Shown here piece by piece: positions 28,543-38,045 of a stretch of 64,000 bases of DNA. The stretch is taken from contig CAITVX010000033.1 of NCBI GenBank assembly GCA_903895995.1, positions 1 to 64,000 of the forward strand. The letters are read 5' to 3'. The notes below the pieces were generated by a model. The model had not been told where the DNA came from, searched no databases, and saw nothing but the letters and a program-made list of their open reading frames with translations. A program made the position numbers and the translations under genes. The stretch comes from an uncultured Actinomycetes bacterium. GTDB lineage: Bacteria > Actinomycetota > Actinomycetes > Nanopelagicales > Nanopelagicaceae. Position 1 is the first letter of the stretch, and each line of letters opens with the position of its first letter.

Positions 28543-30762
28543 TTAGAGCTTCTCTACCGGCGCATAGCGCAGCAGCAGGCGCTTCTCGCCAGCGCTGCCG
28601 AAGTTAATTGTTGCTTGGGCTCGATCGCCATCTCCGCTTACTTCAACGACCGTTCCTAATCCAAATGTGTCATGAGACACACGATCGCCAGCAGAGAGGG
28701 CAATAGTCTCGGATGTCCGCTTACCTGTCGCTTTCGGAGGTGGTCCAAATGAACGTGGTGTTGTGCTGCGAGTGGTAACCGATGAAGATCGTTGAATTTC
28801 ATTCCAGGTGATCAGATCTTCTGGAATCTCTTGCAAGAATCGTGATGGTGGGTTGTACATCGGCGCACCCCATGATGAGCGATACTCAGAACGCGATAGA
28901 TAGAGTCGCTTACGCGCGCGAGTGAGGCCAACATAGGCAAGGCGACGTTCTTCTTCAATTTCAGATGGATCACCGAGTGTGCGCGAGTGAGGGAAGATTC
29001 CTTCCTCCATTCCAGTGAGAAAGACTGTCGGAAATTCAAGACCCTTTGCGGTATGTAGAGTCATCATGGTGACAACTCCGCCATGATCTTCACCCTCTGG
29101 AATCTGATCTGAATCTGCAACGAGTGAGACCTGCTCTAAGAAACCAAGAAGTGAGATCTCTTCACCATCTTCTACTTCACCCTCTTCATACTCGGCTGCA
29201 ACAGAGACGAGCTCTTCAAGGTTCTCGATACGACCCTCATCTTGGGGATCTTGTGAGTTCTGTAATTCAATGAGTAATCCGCTCTGTTCAAGAACTGCTT
29301 GAGCGATCACAGATGGGCGGACCTTCGCCTCTACCAATGTTCGTAGCTCTTCAATGAGGGTAACGAAATCACGGATCGATCCTGCGGCGCGGGCCGCAAC
29401 CCCGGGAGCGACACTTGCTTGGCAGAGTGCACTCCAGAATGAGATTGCAGAGTTTTTAGCATGTTCGTCGATGACCTCAAGGGCGCGATCACCAATTCCA
29501 CGCTTGGGTGTATTAATGATTCTGCGAAGTGAGATCTCATCTTCGCTATTAACAAGTACGCGTAGATAGCCTAAGAAATCCTTGACCTCTTTACGTTCGT
29601 AGAAGCGCACTCCCCCAACAACCTTATAAGGAATCGCCATACGCATAAAGGTCTCTTCAAAGATACGAGATTGTGCATTTGTTCGATAGAAAATTGCGGT
29701 ATCGCCAGGAAGTGATTCACTCTCATCACGAAGTCGATTGATCTCGCGGCCAACATAGCCGGCTTCATCATGATCTGATTCGGCGAGGTAGCCTGTGATC
29801 GGTGCACCAGCGCCTTCTTGCGACCATAAGTTCTTCTCTTTACGCCCTGGGTTATTGGAGATAACAGCATTTGCTGCGCCAAGAATATTTTGAGTCGAGC
29901 GATAATTTTGTTCAAGAAGAATTGTGGTCGAGTTTGGATAATCCTCTTCAAATTGGAGAATATTACGAATATTTGCACCGCGGAATGCATAGATAGATTG
30001 GTCGGCATCACCGACCACGCAGAGCTCGGCTAACGGGATCCCTTCGTGGGCAGTCCCAACAAGTTCGCGAACCAGAATATATTGAGCATGATTTGTATCT
30101 TGGTACTCATCTACTAAGACATGCTTGAATCGGGATCGATAGCGGTTACGGGCTTCGGGAAATCTCTGTAAGACTTCAACTGTTTTAGCGATGAGATCAT
30201 CGAAATCCATCGCATTCGCTGATTGAAGCCTGCGCTGATAGAGAGCAAAGATCTCTGCAACGATATGTTGAAAGGCATCAGCGGCTTGCAATTGAAAATC
30301 TGCTGGCCCCATTAACTCATTTTTCGCGGTGGAGATCATGCTATGAACCGCACGCGGGGTGTACTGCTTGGAATCTAAGTGCAGATCTTTCATAATCACA
30401 GAGAGCAGGCGCAAGCTATCACTGGAGTCATAGATCGTAAATGAGTTGGAATAACCAAGGCGGACAGCTTCTTGGCGAAGGATACGGACACATGCGCTGT
30501 GGAAAGTTGAGACCCACATACTTCGGGCACGATCACCGACAAGATCTGCAACGCGCTCTTTCATCTCGGCAGCCGCTTTATTTGTAAAGGTAATTGCCAA
30601 AATTTCGAAGGGGGCAACCCCGCGGTTCGCCATGAGGTATGCAATACGACGTGTGAGAACACGCGTCTTACCTGAGCCTGCACCAGCAACAACGAGTAAA
30701 GGGGTACCCTCGTGCTCTACCGCCGCTTGTTGTTGTGGATTGAGACCATCTACTAATGACAC
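28543..30762 (-). CDS. pcrA: UvrD/PcrA-type DNA helicase
   Basis: An SF1A 3'-5' helicase for excision repair and clearing of replication blocks, 739 residues. All motifs are present: GAGSGKTRVLTRRI (Walker A), DEYQDTN (Walker B), GDADQSIYAFRGA, LEQNYRST, LHTAKGLEFPTVFL and AYVGLTRARKRLYLS. The C-terminal end (GDRVSHDTFGLGTVVEV) is the Tudor-like domain that contacts RNA polymerase in PcrA. The start is GTG at 30762, giving VDGLNPQQQAAV; the longer open frame upstream is not PcrA-like, and TATGCT lies six bases before this GTG. Adjacent to sucC as in mycobacteria (UvrD1). Confidence 0.95.
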   Translation of the reverse strand: MSLVDGLNPQQQAAVEHEGTPLLVVAGAGSGKTRVLTRRIAYLMANRGVAPFEILAITFTNKAAAEMKERVADLVGDRARSMWVSTFHSACVRILRQEAVRLGYSNSFTIYDSSDSLRLLSVIMKDLHLDSKQYTPRAVHSMISTAKNELMGPADFQLQAADAFQHIVAEIFALYQRRLQSANAMDFDDLIAKTVEVLQRFPEARNRYRSRFKHVLVDEYQDTNHAQYILVRELVGTAHEGIPLAELCVVGDADQSIYAFRGANIRNILQFEEDYPNSTTILLEQNYRSTQNILGAANAVISNNPGRKEKNLWSQEGAGAPITGYLAESDHDEAGYVGREINRLRDESESLPGDTAIFYRTNAQSRIFEETFMRMAIPYKVVGGVRFYERKEVKDFLGYLRVLVNSEDEISLRRIINTPKRGIGDRALEVIDEHAKNSAISFWSALCQASVAPGVAARAAGSIRDFVTLIEELRTLVEAKVRPSVIAQAVLEQSGLLIELQNSQDPQDEGRIENLEELVSVAAEYEEGEVEDGEEISLLGFLEQVSLVADSDQIPEGEDHGGVVTMMTLHTAKGLEFPTVFLTGMEEGIFPHSRTLGDPSEIEEERRLAYVGLTRARKRLYLSRSEYRSSWGAPMYNPPSRFLQEIPEDLITWNEIQRSSSVTTRSTTPRSFGPPPKATGKRTSETIALSAGDRVSHDTFGLGTVVEVSGDGDRAQATINFGSAGEKRLLLRYAPVEKL

Positions 30763-30768
30763 GGGGCG

Positions 30769-30774
30769 AGCATA
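30769..30774 (-). promoter_or_regulatory. -10 box of pcrA, leaderless
   Basis: Minus strand TATGCT, CGCCCC, GTG. It supports the choice of the GTG start over the longer frame. Confidence 0.55.
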
Positions 30775-30797
30775 GCCCCGAGATAGGACAAAATTGC

Positions 30798-31523
30798 ATG
30801 CCACCCATGGACGATAAAGATGTTGAGCGAATTCTCTTCGTGACCGCCCACCCCGATGATCTCGACTTTGGCGCTGGCGCAAGTATCGCTCAATGGACCG
30901 CTGCCGGAATTGAAGTCTCTTACTGCATATGCACCAACGGGGATCAAGGTGGAAGTGACCTAACAATTACTCGCGATGAGATGCGCAAAACTCGCCAACG
31001 TGAACAGACCAATGCTGGGAAAGTCCTTGGCGTCAGTAATATCCATTTCTTGAATTATCACGATGGGCTCCTTGAGCCAACTATCGCGCTTCGCAAAGAT
31101 ATCGTTCGTGTGATTCGCAAAGTTCGCCCACAAAGACTCGTTGTACAGAGTCCTGAGAGAAATTATGATCGAATCTTCGCCTCTCATCCAGATCACCTTG
31201 CTGCTGCTGAAGCAGCTATGCAGGCGGTCTATCCCGATTGCGGAAATCCCTTTGCATTCCCTGACCTGCTGAGTGAGGAAGGTCTAGAGCCTTGGAACGT
31301 CTCTGAGGCCTGGGTCATGACAAATGAATTTCATGACCACCATATCGATACAACAAGCACAATTGAGATGAAGATTGCGGCGCTGCGCGAACATGTCAGT
31401 CAGATTGCAGATATGGATGCAATGGCCGAACGTATCCGCGAATGGGGCTCTATTAACGCAAAGCTAGTCGGACTACCTGAAGGTCGACATGCTGAGACCT
31501 ACAAGGTAGTCGCAACTAAATAA
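30798..31523 (+). CDS. LmbE/PIG-L family N-deacetylase
   Basis: A 241-residue zinc hydrolase. The metal site AHPDD (ILFVTAHPDDLDFG) and the second-site histidine in FASHPDHLAAAEA are intact. The family includes MshB and Mca of the mycothiol pathway and GlcNAc-PI deacetylases; the substrate here cannot be fixed. AGGAC eight bases before the ATG at 30798 sets the start, and a second ATG nine bases on is possible. It is convergent with, and two bases from, the SDR gene that ends the peptide cassette, so it belongs to a separate transcript. Confidence 0.85.
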   Translation: MPPMDDKDVERILFVTAHPDDLDFGAGASIAQWTAAGIEVSYCICTNGDQGGSDLTITRDEMRKTRQREQTNAGKVLGVSNIHFLNYHDGLLEPTIALRKDIVRVIRKVRPQRLVVQSPERNYDRIFASHPDHLAAAEAAMQAVYPDCGNPFAFPDLLSEEGLEPWNVSEAWVMTNEFHDHHIDTTSTIEMKIAALREHVSQIADMDAMAERIREWGSINAKLVGLPEGRHAETYKVVATK

Positions 31524-31525
31524 AA

Positions 31526-32329
31526 CTAGTTAGAGGCCTCACCATAATTGAAGGTTGTTACACAGCCTCCATCGACAGTTACGATTGAGCCTGTCATAAA
31601 TGAAGCATCATCAGAGACTAAGAATGCAGCAACATTTGCAACCTCGATTGGCTGTGCCTGACGGCCAATAGGTTGCATTCCTGCAGCCTTCTCACGGCGT
31701 GCAATAGCTGCCTCAAGTTCCCCTGGTGCCAAAGTCGCACGTCGACGACCAAGACTTGTATCGATATATCCTGGGCAGATCGCATTGATGCGAATTCCAT
31801 CTGGGGCATAATCAACAGTGAGTTGACGGGTGTAGTTGATGATCGCACCTTTAGATGCGCAATATGCAGCAGCCTTCGGTGCACCGATCAATCCATAGGT
31901 AGATGCGATATTAACAATTCTTCCATCGCGTTGCTTCAAGAAATGTGGAAGCGCATACTTTGTGCAGAGGAATGTTCCGCCGACATTGATCGCCATAATG
32001 CGCATGAAGTCTTCGAGTTCGATCTCGTGTGTGCGCAGCTGACCGCCACCCACTCCAGCATTATTAACCAGAATATCTAGACCACCATATGTACTGACGG
32101 TGGTATCGATAAGGTTCTTTACCTGTGACTCTTGCGAGATATCCGCCTGGACAAAGATCGCTTCTCCGCCTGCAGCTTTAATCTCTGCAACGGTTCGTTC
32201 TCCATCTTCGACAATAACATCTGAAACGGTGACCTTCGCCCCAGATTCAGCAATCTTTTTGACCGTCGCTCGCCCAATTCCATTTCCAGAACCAGTAACG
32301 ATGGCAATTTTTCCTCTGAGATCAGTCAT
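31526..32329 (-). CDS. SDR-family oxidoreductase
   Basis: A classical short-chain dehydrogenase, 267 residues. Cofactor motif GSGNGIGR, DI in the adenine loop (VQADISQ), NNAG, catalytic Ser (NIASTYG), and Tyr-Lys in YCASK, followed by CPGYIDTSLG and the C-terminal MTGSIVTVDGG. Asp after beta-2 (VSDVIV) suggests NAD(H). The substrate is unknown. It lies 14 bases after the D-aminopeptidase gene and is the last gene of the opp cassette, so a role in metabolising the imported compound is reasonable but inferred. Confidence 0.85.
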   Translation of the reverse strand: MTDLRGKIAIVTGSGNGIGRATVKKIAESGAKVTVSDVIVEDGERTVAEIKAAGGEAIFVQADISQESQVKNLIDTTVSTYGGLDILVNNAGVGGGQLRTHEIELEDFMRIMAINVGGTFLCTKYALPHFLKQRDGRIVNIASTYGLIGAPKAAAYCASKGAIINYTRQLTVDYAPDGIRINAICPGYIDTSLGRRRATLAPGELEAAIARREKAAGMQPIGRQAQPIEVANVAAFLVSDDASFMTGSIVTVDGGCVTTFNYGEASN

Positions 32330-32343
32330 GAGTGCTCCTCTTA

Positions 32344-33168
32344 CTATTCGACGATTGTGCGGCTAAGGAATACGGTGGTGATGAAACGCTTGAAGAGCGC
32401 AAGTGGGTCTGTATCAGTCAGTTCCACAGTCTTCGCACCTGTTCGGGTAGTGCCTGGAATCCATGTGGCTTGTTCTGCAAAGTCTCCATTATGGAAGCTG
32501 ATCTCAATTGTTGCAGGCAGAGTGATCGCAGGCTTACGAATAGATGCAAGGTTAGTTACTGCATCTTTAGCCTTCGACTTAATAAGTTCACAGGCTTCAA
32601 CTGGGTGCATCGAGTTAGCTGCAAGGCGTGAGACGCTCTCTTTCACAACTGCAGAGCGAACATCAGGTGACCAAAGCTCTGTCTCGATACGTGTTGTCTC
32701 ATCACCAGTCACAAGAACGATTGGGACACCGTAGTGCTGTGCAACAAGGCTATTTAAGCCAGCCTCTGAGACGATCTTTCCATTGAGCTTGATATCTGCA
32801 ATCGCGCGTGGATTGTACGTATGTGAAAGAACAGAACCCTCGCTACTCATCGAACCGTGGTAGCTCACGAAGAAGATTGCATCAAATGAACTATCGAGGC
32901 CTTGCATCATGTACATAGGCTTATGTTTTCCTGACAAGTAACGAGCCTTGCCAGCAAGGGTTGCAGGTTTGAGATTTTGCATGCTTGAGTGCGAATCATT
33001 GACCAAGAACTCTGTGGCTCCTGCAGCAAGTGCGCCTTCAATACTTGCATTGATCTCGTTTTGAAGCAGATCGCGGTAGTAGCCATACTCTGGATTTCCG
33101 TGGAGACATTGGGTCCAATCGACTACTCCTGCTGTGCCTTCCATGTCGGAGCTGATGTAGATTTTCAT
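32344..33168 (-). CDS. D-aminopeptidase, peptidase M55 (DppA-like)
   Basis: A 274-residue zinc peptidase that releases N-terminal D-amino acids from short peptides. The metal ligands sit at the positions known for Bacillus subtilis DppA: Asp8 and Glu10 (SSDMEG), His60 (NDSH), His104 (YHGSM) and a Glu at 135 (VSEAG), with the likely catalytic His116 (LSHTY). Bacillus dppA likewise sits in a peptide-transport operon. It overlaps the upstream asparaginase gene by four bases, so the two are co-translated. Confidence 0.9.
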   Translation of the reverse strand: MKIYISSDMEGTAGVVDWTQCLHGNPEYGYYRDLLQNEINASIEGALAAGATEFLVNDSHSSMQNLKPATLAGKARYLSGKHKPMYMMQGLDSSFDAIFFVSYHGSMSSEGSVLSHTYNPRAIADIKLNGKIVSEAGLNSLVAQHYGVPIVLVTGDETTRIETELWSPDVRSAVVKESVSRLAANSMHPVEACELIKSKAKDAVTNLASIRKPAITLPATIEISFHNGDFAEQATWIPGTTRTGAKTVELTDTDPLALFKRFITTVFLSRTIVE

Positions 33169-34118
33169 AGTAGTGCCTTTCTTGGTCGGAACTCAGGTTG
33201 AGTAGAACTCTCGGTCATCAGTGTGTATGTAGAACCTTCCATACCAGCAGCGCCACCATGGTGGCCATCTGCGGTGATAGCAAGACATCGAAGTTCAGCT
33301 CTGAAATCATCAGGAAGATTTCTTGCATCTTTGAGAGCTTCAAAACAAGCATCTTCGGCGCTCATACCGTGGCGCATATTTTCTACAACTGTTCGTGCAG
33401 TTCCGCCACGTAGCGAGAGCTCACCACGACCGGTGCACGCTGCTGCGCCATAGCGACTATCCGCATAATTTCCAGCTCCTGGGATCGAAGAATCTCCGAC
33501 TCTGCCTGGGTGCTTGTATGGATAGCCACTGGTGCTTACGCCGCAGACAATCTCTCCAGAGCGATCGCGAGCGATAATGTTGATTGTTCCCCATGGGCCC
33601 TCGTGAGGTGCAAACTTTTTCACAAGCTCGATTGCAGCCAAGCGGTAGCGAACGTCACCGGTCATCGCCTTGGTGTTTTCGCCTTCAATGGATTGAACAG
33701 GAACATCTCGAAGTTGCTGCAGCCAAAGCTCTTTAGCTTCTGGAGTTAAGAGTTCGGCACGTTTAAATCCAACTGAGTCTGCAAAATCTTCAGCGCCTTG
33801 ACCCACAAGAAGGGCATGCTGTGGCAACTTCTCCATCACTGCGCGTGCGATCGAAATTGGATTAGGGAAATTCTTCACAGCTCCAACTGCGCCGAATGCG
33901 CGGGATGAGCCAACCATGATGGATGCATCAAGTTCTACTTCTCCGCGTGCATTGGGGAGGCCACCGGTGCCTACATAATGATCTGCAAGATTATCTTCAC
34001 AGAGGATCAATCCGCGTTCAACCGCTTCTAGCGCAGAACCACCACGACGCAAGATCTCCATCGCTGCAGGGATGCCAGCTTCACTTCTTTCGCTTCCTAT
34101 GATCAGTAACTCTGCCAT
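33165..34118 (-). CDS. N4-(beta-GlcNAc)-L-asparaginase family Ntn hydrolase
   Basis: A 317-residue N-terminal nucleophile amidase made as a precursor that cleaves itself before Thr178 (WG|TINII). Downstream are STSGYPYKHPGRVGDS and IPGAGNYAD, diagnostic of glycosylasparaginases, and GTARTVVENM. The family hydrolyses GlcNAc-Asn or beta-aspartyl peptides; the K-x-PGRVGDS form favours the former. No signal peptide, so it acts on imported material. It follows oppF by 57 bases with a small hairpin (34144-34165) between, and overlaps the D-aminopeptidase gene. Confidence 0.85.
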   Translation of the reverse strand: MAELLIIGSERSEAGIPAAMEILRRGGSALEAVERGLILCEDNLADHYVGTGGLPNARGEVELDASIMVGSSRAFGAVGAVKNFPNPISIARAVMEKLPQHALLVGQGAEDFADSVGFKRAELLTPEAKELWLQQLRDVPVQSIEGENTKAMTGDVRYRLAAIELVKKFAPHEGPWGTINIIARDRSGEIVCGVSTSGYPYKHPGRVGDSSIPGAGNYADSRYGAAACTGRGELSLRGGTARTVVENMRHGMSAEDACFEALKDARNLPDDFRAELRCLAITADGHHGGAAGMEGSTYTLMTESSTQPEFRPRKALL

Positions 34119-34175
34119 CGCGAGCCTCTCTCTATGTAAATAATCACCGTTCGAAAGAGCGGTGAACTCTTCATG

Positions 34176-35144
34176 TTAAAGATTGATACAAGCAGCTTGG
34201 TGATCCTTCGATCCAATCTGGATGAGCGCAGGATCTGTTGTGGCGCAGGCAGATTTCGCAATAGGGCAACGGCTCTGGAAGCGGCAACCCTCGTAGCGCG
34301 CTTGAATTGTTGGGAGTTCACCTTGAGGCGCAGCTCCAAGTTTTGAACCTGGGGTCATCTTTGGAACTGATCCAAGAAGTAATTTTGTATAAGGATGTTG
34401 TGGGTTATTAAATACTTCAGAGGTCAAGCCTTCTTCAACGATACGGCCCAAGTACATCACCGCAATACGATCGCTAACCTGTCGCACAATCGCAATATTG
34501 TGAGAGATAAAGAGCATTGTGAGGCCCAAATCGCGCTTCAAATCTTGGAGAAGGTTAACGATGGAGGCCTGAACCGATACATCGAGAGCTGAAACCGCTT
34601 CATCTGCGATAAGAATCTTTGGCTCTAGTGCGAGCGCGCGGGCAATACCGATTCGTTGGCGCTGTCCACCCGAGAACTGACGTGGATAGGCCTGTAAAGC
34701 AGTAACTGGCAATCCAACAAGTTCCATCAACTCAACACAGCGTTTCTGAACGCTCTCTTTATCTGCAAGCTTATGGAATAAGAGAATCTCTTCGAGCATA
34801 TCCCGGACTTTCATGCGGGGGTTTAACGAGGAGTACGGATCTTGGAAGATCATTTGCACTGCGCGACGTTCTTCAAGAGAACGATCATTACCAATCTGAC
34901 GATCAAAGAGTGAGAGAGATCCTCCGCTCGATGGATAAAGACCAACGAGTGTTCTTCCAAGAGTGGACTTACCACAACCAGATTCTCCGACAAGCCCAAT
35001 TGTTGATCCAGCTGGCATCGAGAGATCTACTCCATCGACAGCAGGGACTGACAAAGGCTCTTTACCGCGGATCTTGCCAATCACAGATTGCTTACCAATG
35101 AAATGCTTAGATAAATTAGTTGCACTTAAAACGATCTCACTCAT
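34176..35144 (-). CDS. oppF: peptide ABC transporter ATPase (OppF type)
   Basis: 322 residues: Walker A GESGCGKST, signature FSGGQRQRIGIARAL, Walker B ILIADEAVSALD, switch ISHN, and the oligopeptide/dipeptide C-terminal extension with four cysteines (YEGCRFQSRCPIAKSACATT... and AACINL) that in this family can hold an iron-sulfur cluster. The ATG at 35144 overlaps the oppD stop by four bases and follows GGAAGG, so the longer upstream frame is rejected. Pairs with OppD to power uptake. Confidence 0.93.
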   Translation of the reverse strand: MSEIVLSATNLSKHFIGKQSVIGKIRGKEPLSVPAVDGVDLSMPAGSTIGLVGESGCGKSTLGRTLVGLYPSSGGSLSLFDRQIGNDRSLEERRAVQMIFQDPYSSLNPRMKVRDMLEEILLFHKLADKESVQKRCVELMELVGLPVTALQAYPRQFSGGQRQRIGIARALALEPKILIADEAVSALDVSVQASIVNLLQDLKRDLGLTMLFISHNIAIVRQVSDRIAVMYLGRIVEEGLTSEVFNNPQHPYTKLLLGSVPKMTPGSKLGAAPQGELPTIQARYEGCRFQSRCPIAKSACATTDPALIQIGSKDHQAACINL

Positions 35145-36166
35145 GAGTGTGCCTTCCCCTGAGTACCTAGGGAGAAATGATCTGTAGGGATCTTCTCGGT
35201 GAAGTTTGATGCGTGATGGCATGCCGAAAATGAGCTTGCCTGGGCCAGAAGTGCTGGCTCGCTCTCGCTACACAATTGTGTTGCAGCAAAACAGCGCGGC
35301 GCAAATGGGCAACCTGTAACGGGTTTGGTGAGATCTGCTGTCTCCCCCGATATTGAGAAGAGTCGCTCACTTTGGTGATCAACATCCGGAGCTGATTTCA
35401 ATAATGAGTAGGTGTACGGATGCGACGGGCGTTGGAAGGTATTTGCAACGCTTCCGCTTTCAACGAAGCGACCGGCATACATAACGTTGATCTCATCACA
35501 GATCTCGTTAACAACGGCGAGGTCATGGGTAACAAAGACAAGACCAGTGCGCTCTTTGACGCGAAGTTCCATCAACAAACGAAGAACTTGAGCCTGAATG
35601 GTGACATCAAGGGCAGTGGTTGGCTCATCGCAGAAGATTAATTGTGGGTTTCCAGAAAGTGCTATCGCAATTGCTACACGTTGGCGCAAGCCACCAGATA
35701 GTTGATGTGGATAGAGAGAGAAACGTTTCTCTGCCTCTGGAATTCCTACGAGCTCCATGAGCTCGATCGCGCGTGCATGGGATTTCTCTTTCGACCAACC
35801 AAGTCGGCGATGAGGGACCTCTGCAATTTGTACGCCGATGCGCATTACTGGATTCAGGGCTGCAATCGCATCTTGGAAGACAATTCCAATTTTCTCTGAA
35901 AGTAGTGCGCGCCTGGCTTTTTCACTCAGCGTCGCTAGATCTACTCCGTCGACATGGATCTCTCCACTGGTTACTCGCGCATTCTTCGGAAGTAGACCAA
36001 GAATTGCCTTGAGAGTAATGGATTTACCGCTGCCAGATTCGCCAACGATTCCAAGGCTATCTCCAGCGTTAATATCTAAGGAGACACCGCGAATCGCTTT
36101 TAAGAGACCGCGAGAAGTATCAATCTCAACATGGAGATCTCTGACTGATAGAAGTGGCGTACTCAT
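35141..36166 (-). CDS. oppD: peptide ABC transporter ATPase (OppD type)
   Basis: 341 residues with [35 protein letters not shown] and VTHDLAVV. Four C-terminal cysteines ([16 protein letters not shown]...SACHH) again follow the OppD/DppD pattern. It overlaps both neighbours by four bases, so oppC-oppD-oppF are translated as one block. Confidence 0.93.
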   Translation of the reverse strand: MSTPLLSVRDLHVEIDTSRGLLKAIRGVSLDINAGDSLGIVGESGSGKSITLKAILGLLPKNARVTSGEIHVDGVDLATLSEKARRALLSEKIGIVFQDAIAALNPVMRIGVQIAEVPHRRLGWSKEKSHARAIELMELVGIPEAEKRFSLYPHQLSGGLRQRVAIAIALSGNPQLIFCDEPTTALDVTIQAQVLRLLMELRVKERTGLVFVTHDLAVVNEICDEINVMYAGRFVESGSVANTFQRPSHPYTYSLLKSAPDVDHQSERLFSISGETADLTKPVTGCPFAPRCFAATQLCSESEPALLAQASSFSACHHASNFTEKIPTDHFSLGTQGKAHS

Positions 36167-37008
36167 TTATTTAACCTCTTCACCAATCCATCGCCGATAA
36201 GTGAGAGCCCAAAGCCAGTGATAACAACCATAACTCCTGGAATAGTAGGGATCCACCACTGTTGCAAGATATAAGCCTGGCCTTCTTGAATCATCGATCC
36301 CCATTCAGCTGTTGGAATCGGAACACCAAGACCGAGATAACCAAGAGAAACGATCGCCAAGATGCTCAAGACGATGTCACTCATCGAGAAGATAATCGCC
36401 TGAGTAATAACATTTGGCAGAACGTGCTTTCGTAAAATTCGAGATGTTGGAAGCCCGCTCAGCTTTGCAGCATGGACGTAATCCAACTCTTTAGCAACCA
36501 GCACAGCTGCTCGAACAATTCTGCAATAGGCAACCCATCCGACCAAGCTGATCGCCAAGATAATCGCCTTAGGGCCGGCACCCACTACAAATACGAGAGC
36601 GATAGCCATGACATAGAAAGGAAATGCGATTGTTGTATCGACGATACGCATTACCAGTGTGTCAAAGAGTCCACCACGCCAACCCGAGATCAATCCAAGG
36701 GTCGTACCAAGTATGAATGGAAAGACCACTGCAAGGATTCCGATCGTTAAATCGATTCGGGCGCCATACATTATGCGAGTAAGTACATCTCGACCAAGCT
36801 GATCAGTACCTAAAAGGTGATGTCTGGTTGGAGCGATCAGGGTATTTTCTAAATCCTGGCCGATTGGATCGTAGTGAGAGAGTAATGGAGCAGCAATCGC
36901 AATGATGGCTAGAAGTCCAATAATGATAATTCCAGAGTAGAGAGCGGTATTTGCAGAGAAGTTAAGTCTCTTAACAATTCCCTTACCGCCAAAGCGTTGA
37001 GTTCTCAT
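36163..37008 (-). CDS. oppC: peptide ABC transporter permease (OppC type)
   Basis: 281 residues with six predicted helices, an OppC N-terminal helix (LYSGIIIIGLLAIIAIAAPLL) and the substrate-gate motif LLGTDQLGRDVLTRIMYGAR seen in all DppC/OppC proteins. The EAA loop reads YVHAAKLSGLPTSRILRKHVLP. Overlaps oppB and oppD by four bases each. Confidence 0.93.
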   Translation of the reverse strand: MRTQRFGGKGIVKRLNFSANTALYSGIIIIGLLAIIAIAAPLLSHYDPIGQDLENTLIAPTRHHLLGTDQLGRDVLTRIMYGARIDLTIGILAVVFPFILGTTLGLISGWRGGLFDTLVMRIVDTTIAFPFYVMAIALVFVVGAGPKAIILAISLVGWVAYCRIVRAAVLVAKELDYVHAAKLSGLPTSRILRKHVLPNVITQAIIFSMSDIVLSILAIVSLGYLGLGVPIPTAEWGSMIQEGQAYILQQWWIPTIPGVMVVITGFGLSLIGDGLVKRLNK

Positions 37009-37943
37009 AGCGCTACCCGCGGATCAAGTGCGGCATGAATCAAATCTGCGAGCAAGTTGACGGTGACAACGACGAGAGCAAAGAAGATGGTGACGCCTTG
37101 CACAATGGGATAATCTCGCTGTGAAATCGCATCGATCATGAGAGAGCCAGTTGCTGGGATCGCAAAGACTCGCTCAACAATCACGGTTGAGCCGACAAGG
37201 TAAGCGATATTTACTCCGAGCACGGTGACAGATGCGATAACCGCGTTACGTACAACGTGGGAGAGCATGACTCTAGTCCGCCCGATTCCCTTGGCCTTCG
37301 CTGTTAATACAAAATCTGCTTCGAGGATCTCGAGCATCGCTGCACGAAGACTACGGATCAGAATAGGTGATAGACCAATTGCGATTGAGAGCGATGGCAA
37401 GAATGTGGAGCGCAGATGTTGCAAGAAAGTATCCCCGAAACCACTTACCGGGAAGAGATGAATTTTGAGACCAAAGAGCAAGATCAGTTCTATACCGATC
37501 CAAACTTGAGGCATTCCTAAACCAATGATAGGCACCACGCGCACAACCTGATCTCTGATTGCACCTTCTTTTGATGCTGCGAGAATTGCGAGTGGGAGGC
37601 TGATAAGCAGAGCAAGAATAATTCCACCGAACATCAAGAAGAGAGTTGCGCTCAATCTTCCTGCAATGAGGGAGCTAACGGCGGTGTTGTTATAAAAACT
37701 TACCCCAAGAGAGCCCTGGAAGAGGTGGCCCAAGAAAGAGAAGTACTGGATGAGAAGCGGACGGTCGATCCCAAGCAAGTGGTGAATCGCCTTAACGCGC
37801 TCATCAGTTGCTCGTTGACCAAGGATTACATCTGCTGGATCACCAGGAATTGCATGAACTAAGAGAAAGACAACAACAGAGATGCCAAAGAGGGCGGGTA
37901 GGACTTGTAAGAACCTCTTGCCTGCATAGAACAAGAAATTCAT
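37005..37943 (-). CDS. oppB: peptide ABC transporter permease (OppB type)
   Basis: 312 residues opening FLFYAGKRFLQVLPALFGISVVVFLLVHAIPGDP, the DppB/OppB start, with six helices and the EAA loop ADFVLTAKAKGIGRTRVMLSHVVRNA. It follows oppA by 102 bases containing a strong stem-loop, which probably lowers its expression relative to the binding protein. Confidence 0.93.
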   Translation of the reverse strand: MNFLFYAGKRFLQVLPALFGISVVVFLLVHAIPGDPADVILGQRATDERVKAIHHLLGIDRPLLIQYFSFLGHLFQGSLGVSFYNNTAVSSLIAGRLSATLFLMFGGIILALLISLPLAILAASKEGAIRDQVVRVVPIIGLGMPQVWIGIELILLFGLKIHLFPVSGFGDTFLQHLRSTFLPSLSIAIGLSPILIRSLRAAMLEILEADFVLTAKAKGIGRTRVMLSHVVRNAVIASVTVLGVNIAYLVGSTVIVERVFAIPATGSLMIDAISQRDYPIVQGVTIFFALVVVTVNLLADLIHAALDPRVAL

Positions 37944-38002
37944 TAAAGCCCCACCACGCCCTCTCTAGTTTCTAACGAGTTATTACTTTTTTATTAAAAA
38001 CT

Positions 38003-38030
38003 GAATATGGGGAGCGTACTCCCCATATTC
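38003..38030 (-). terminator. stem-loop between oppA and oppB (partial terminator)
   Basis: A perfect 12-bp stem (GAATATGGGGAG with CTCCCCATATTC) around a four-base loop, 15 bases after the oppA stop. On the minus strand it is followed by AGTTTTTAATAAAAAAG. The position between binding protein and permease genes suggests attenuation or 3'-end protection. Confidence 0.85.
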
Positions 38031-38045
38031 GTAGTACTGAATTAA

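Noticed and set aside
30763-30966. N-terminal extension of PcrA to 30966
   Set aside because: The extra residues are Arg/Cys/Gln-rich and unlike any helicase; they overlap the LmbE gene, and the GTG at 30762 has a -10 box at the standard distance.
35145-35222. Longer OppF start at 35222
   Set aside because: The ATG at 35144 overlaps the oppD stop as ATGA and has GGAAGG upstream; the extension would lie inside oppD.
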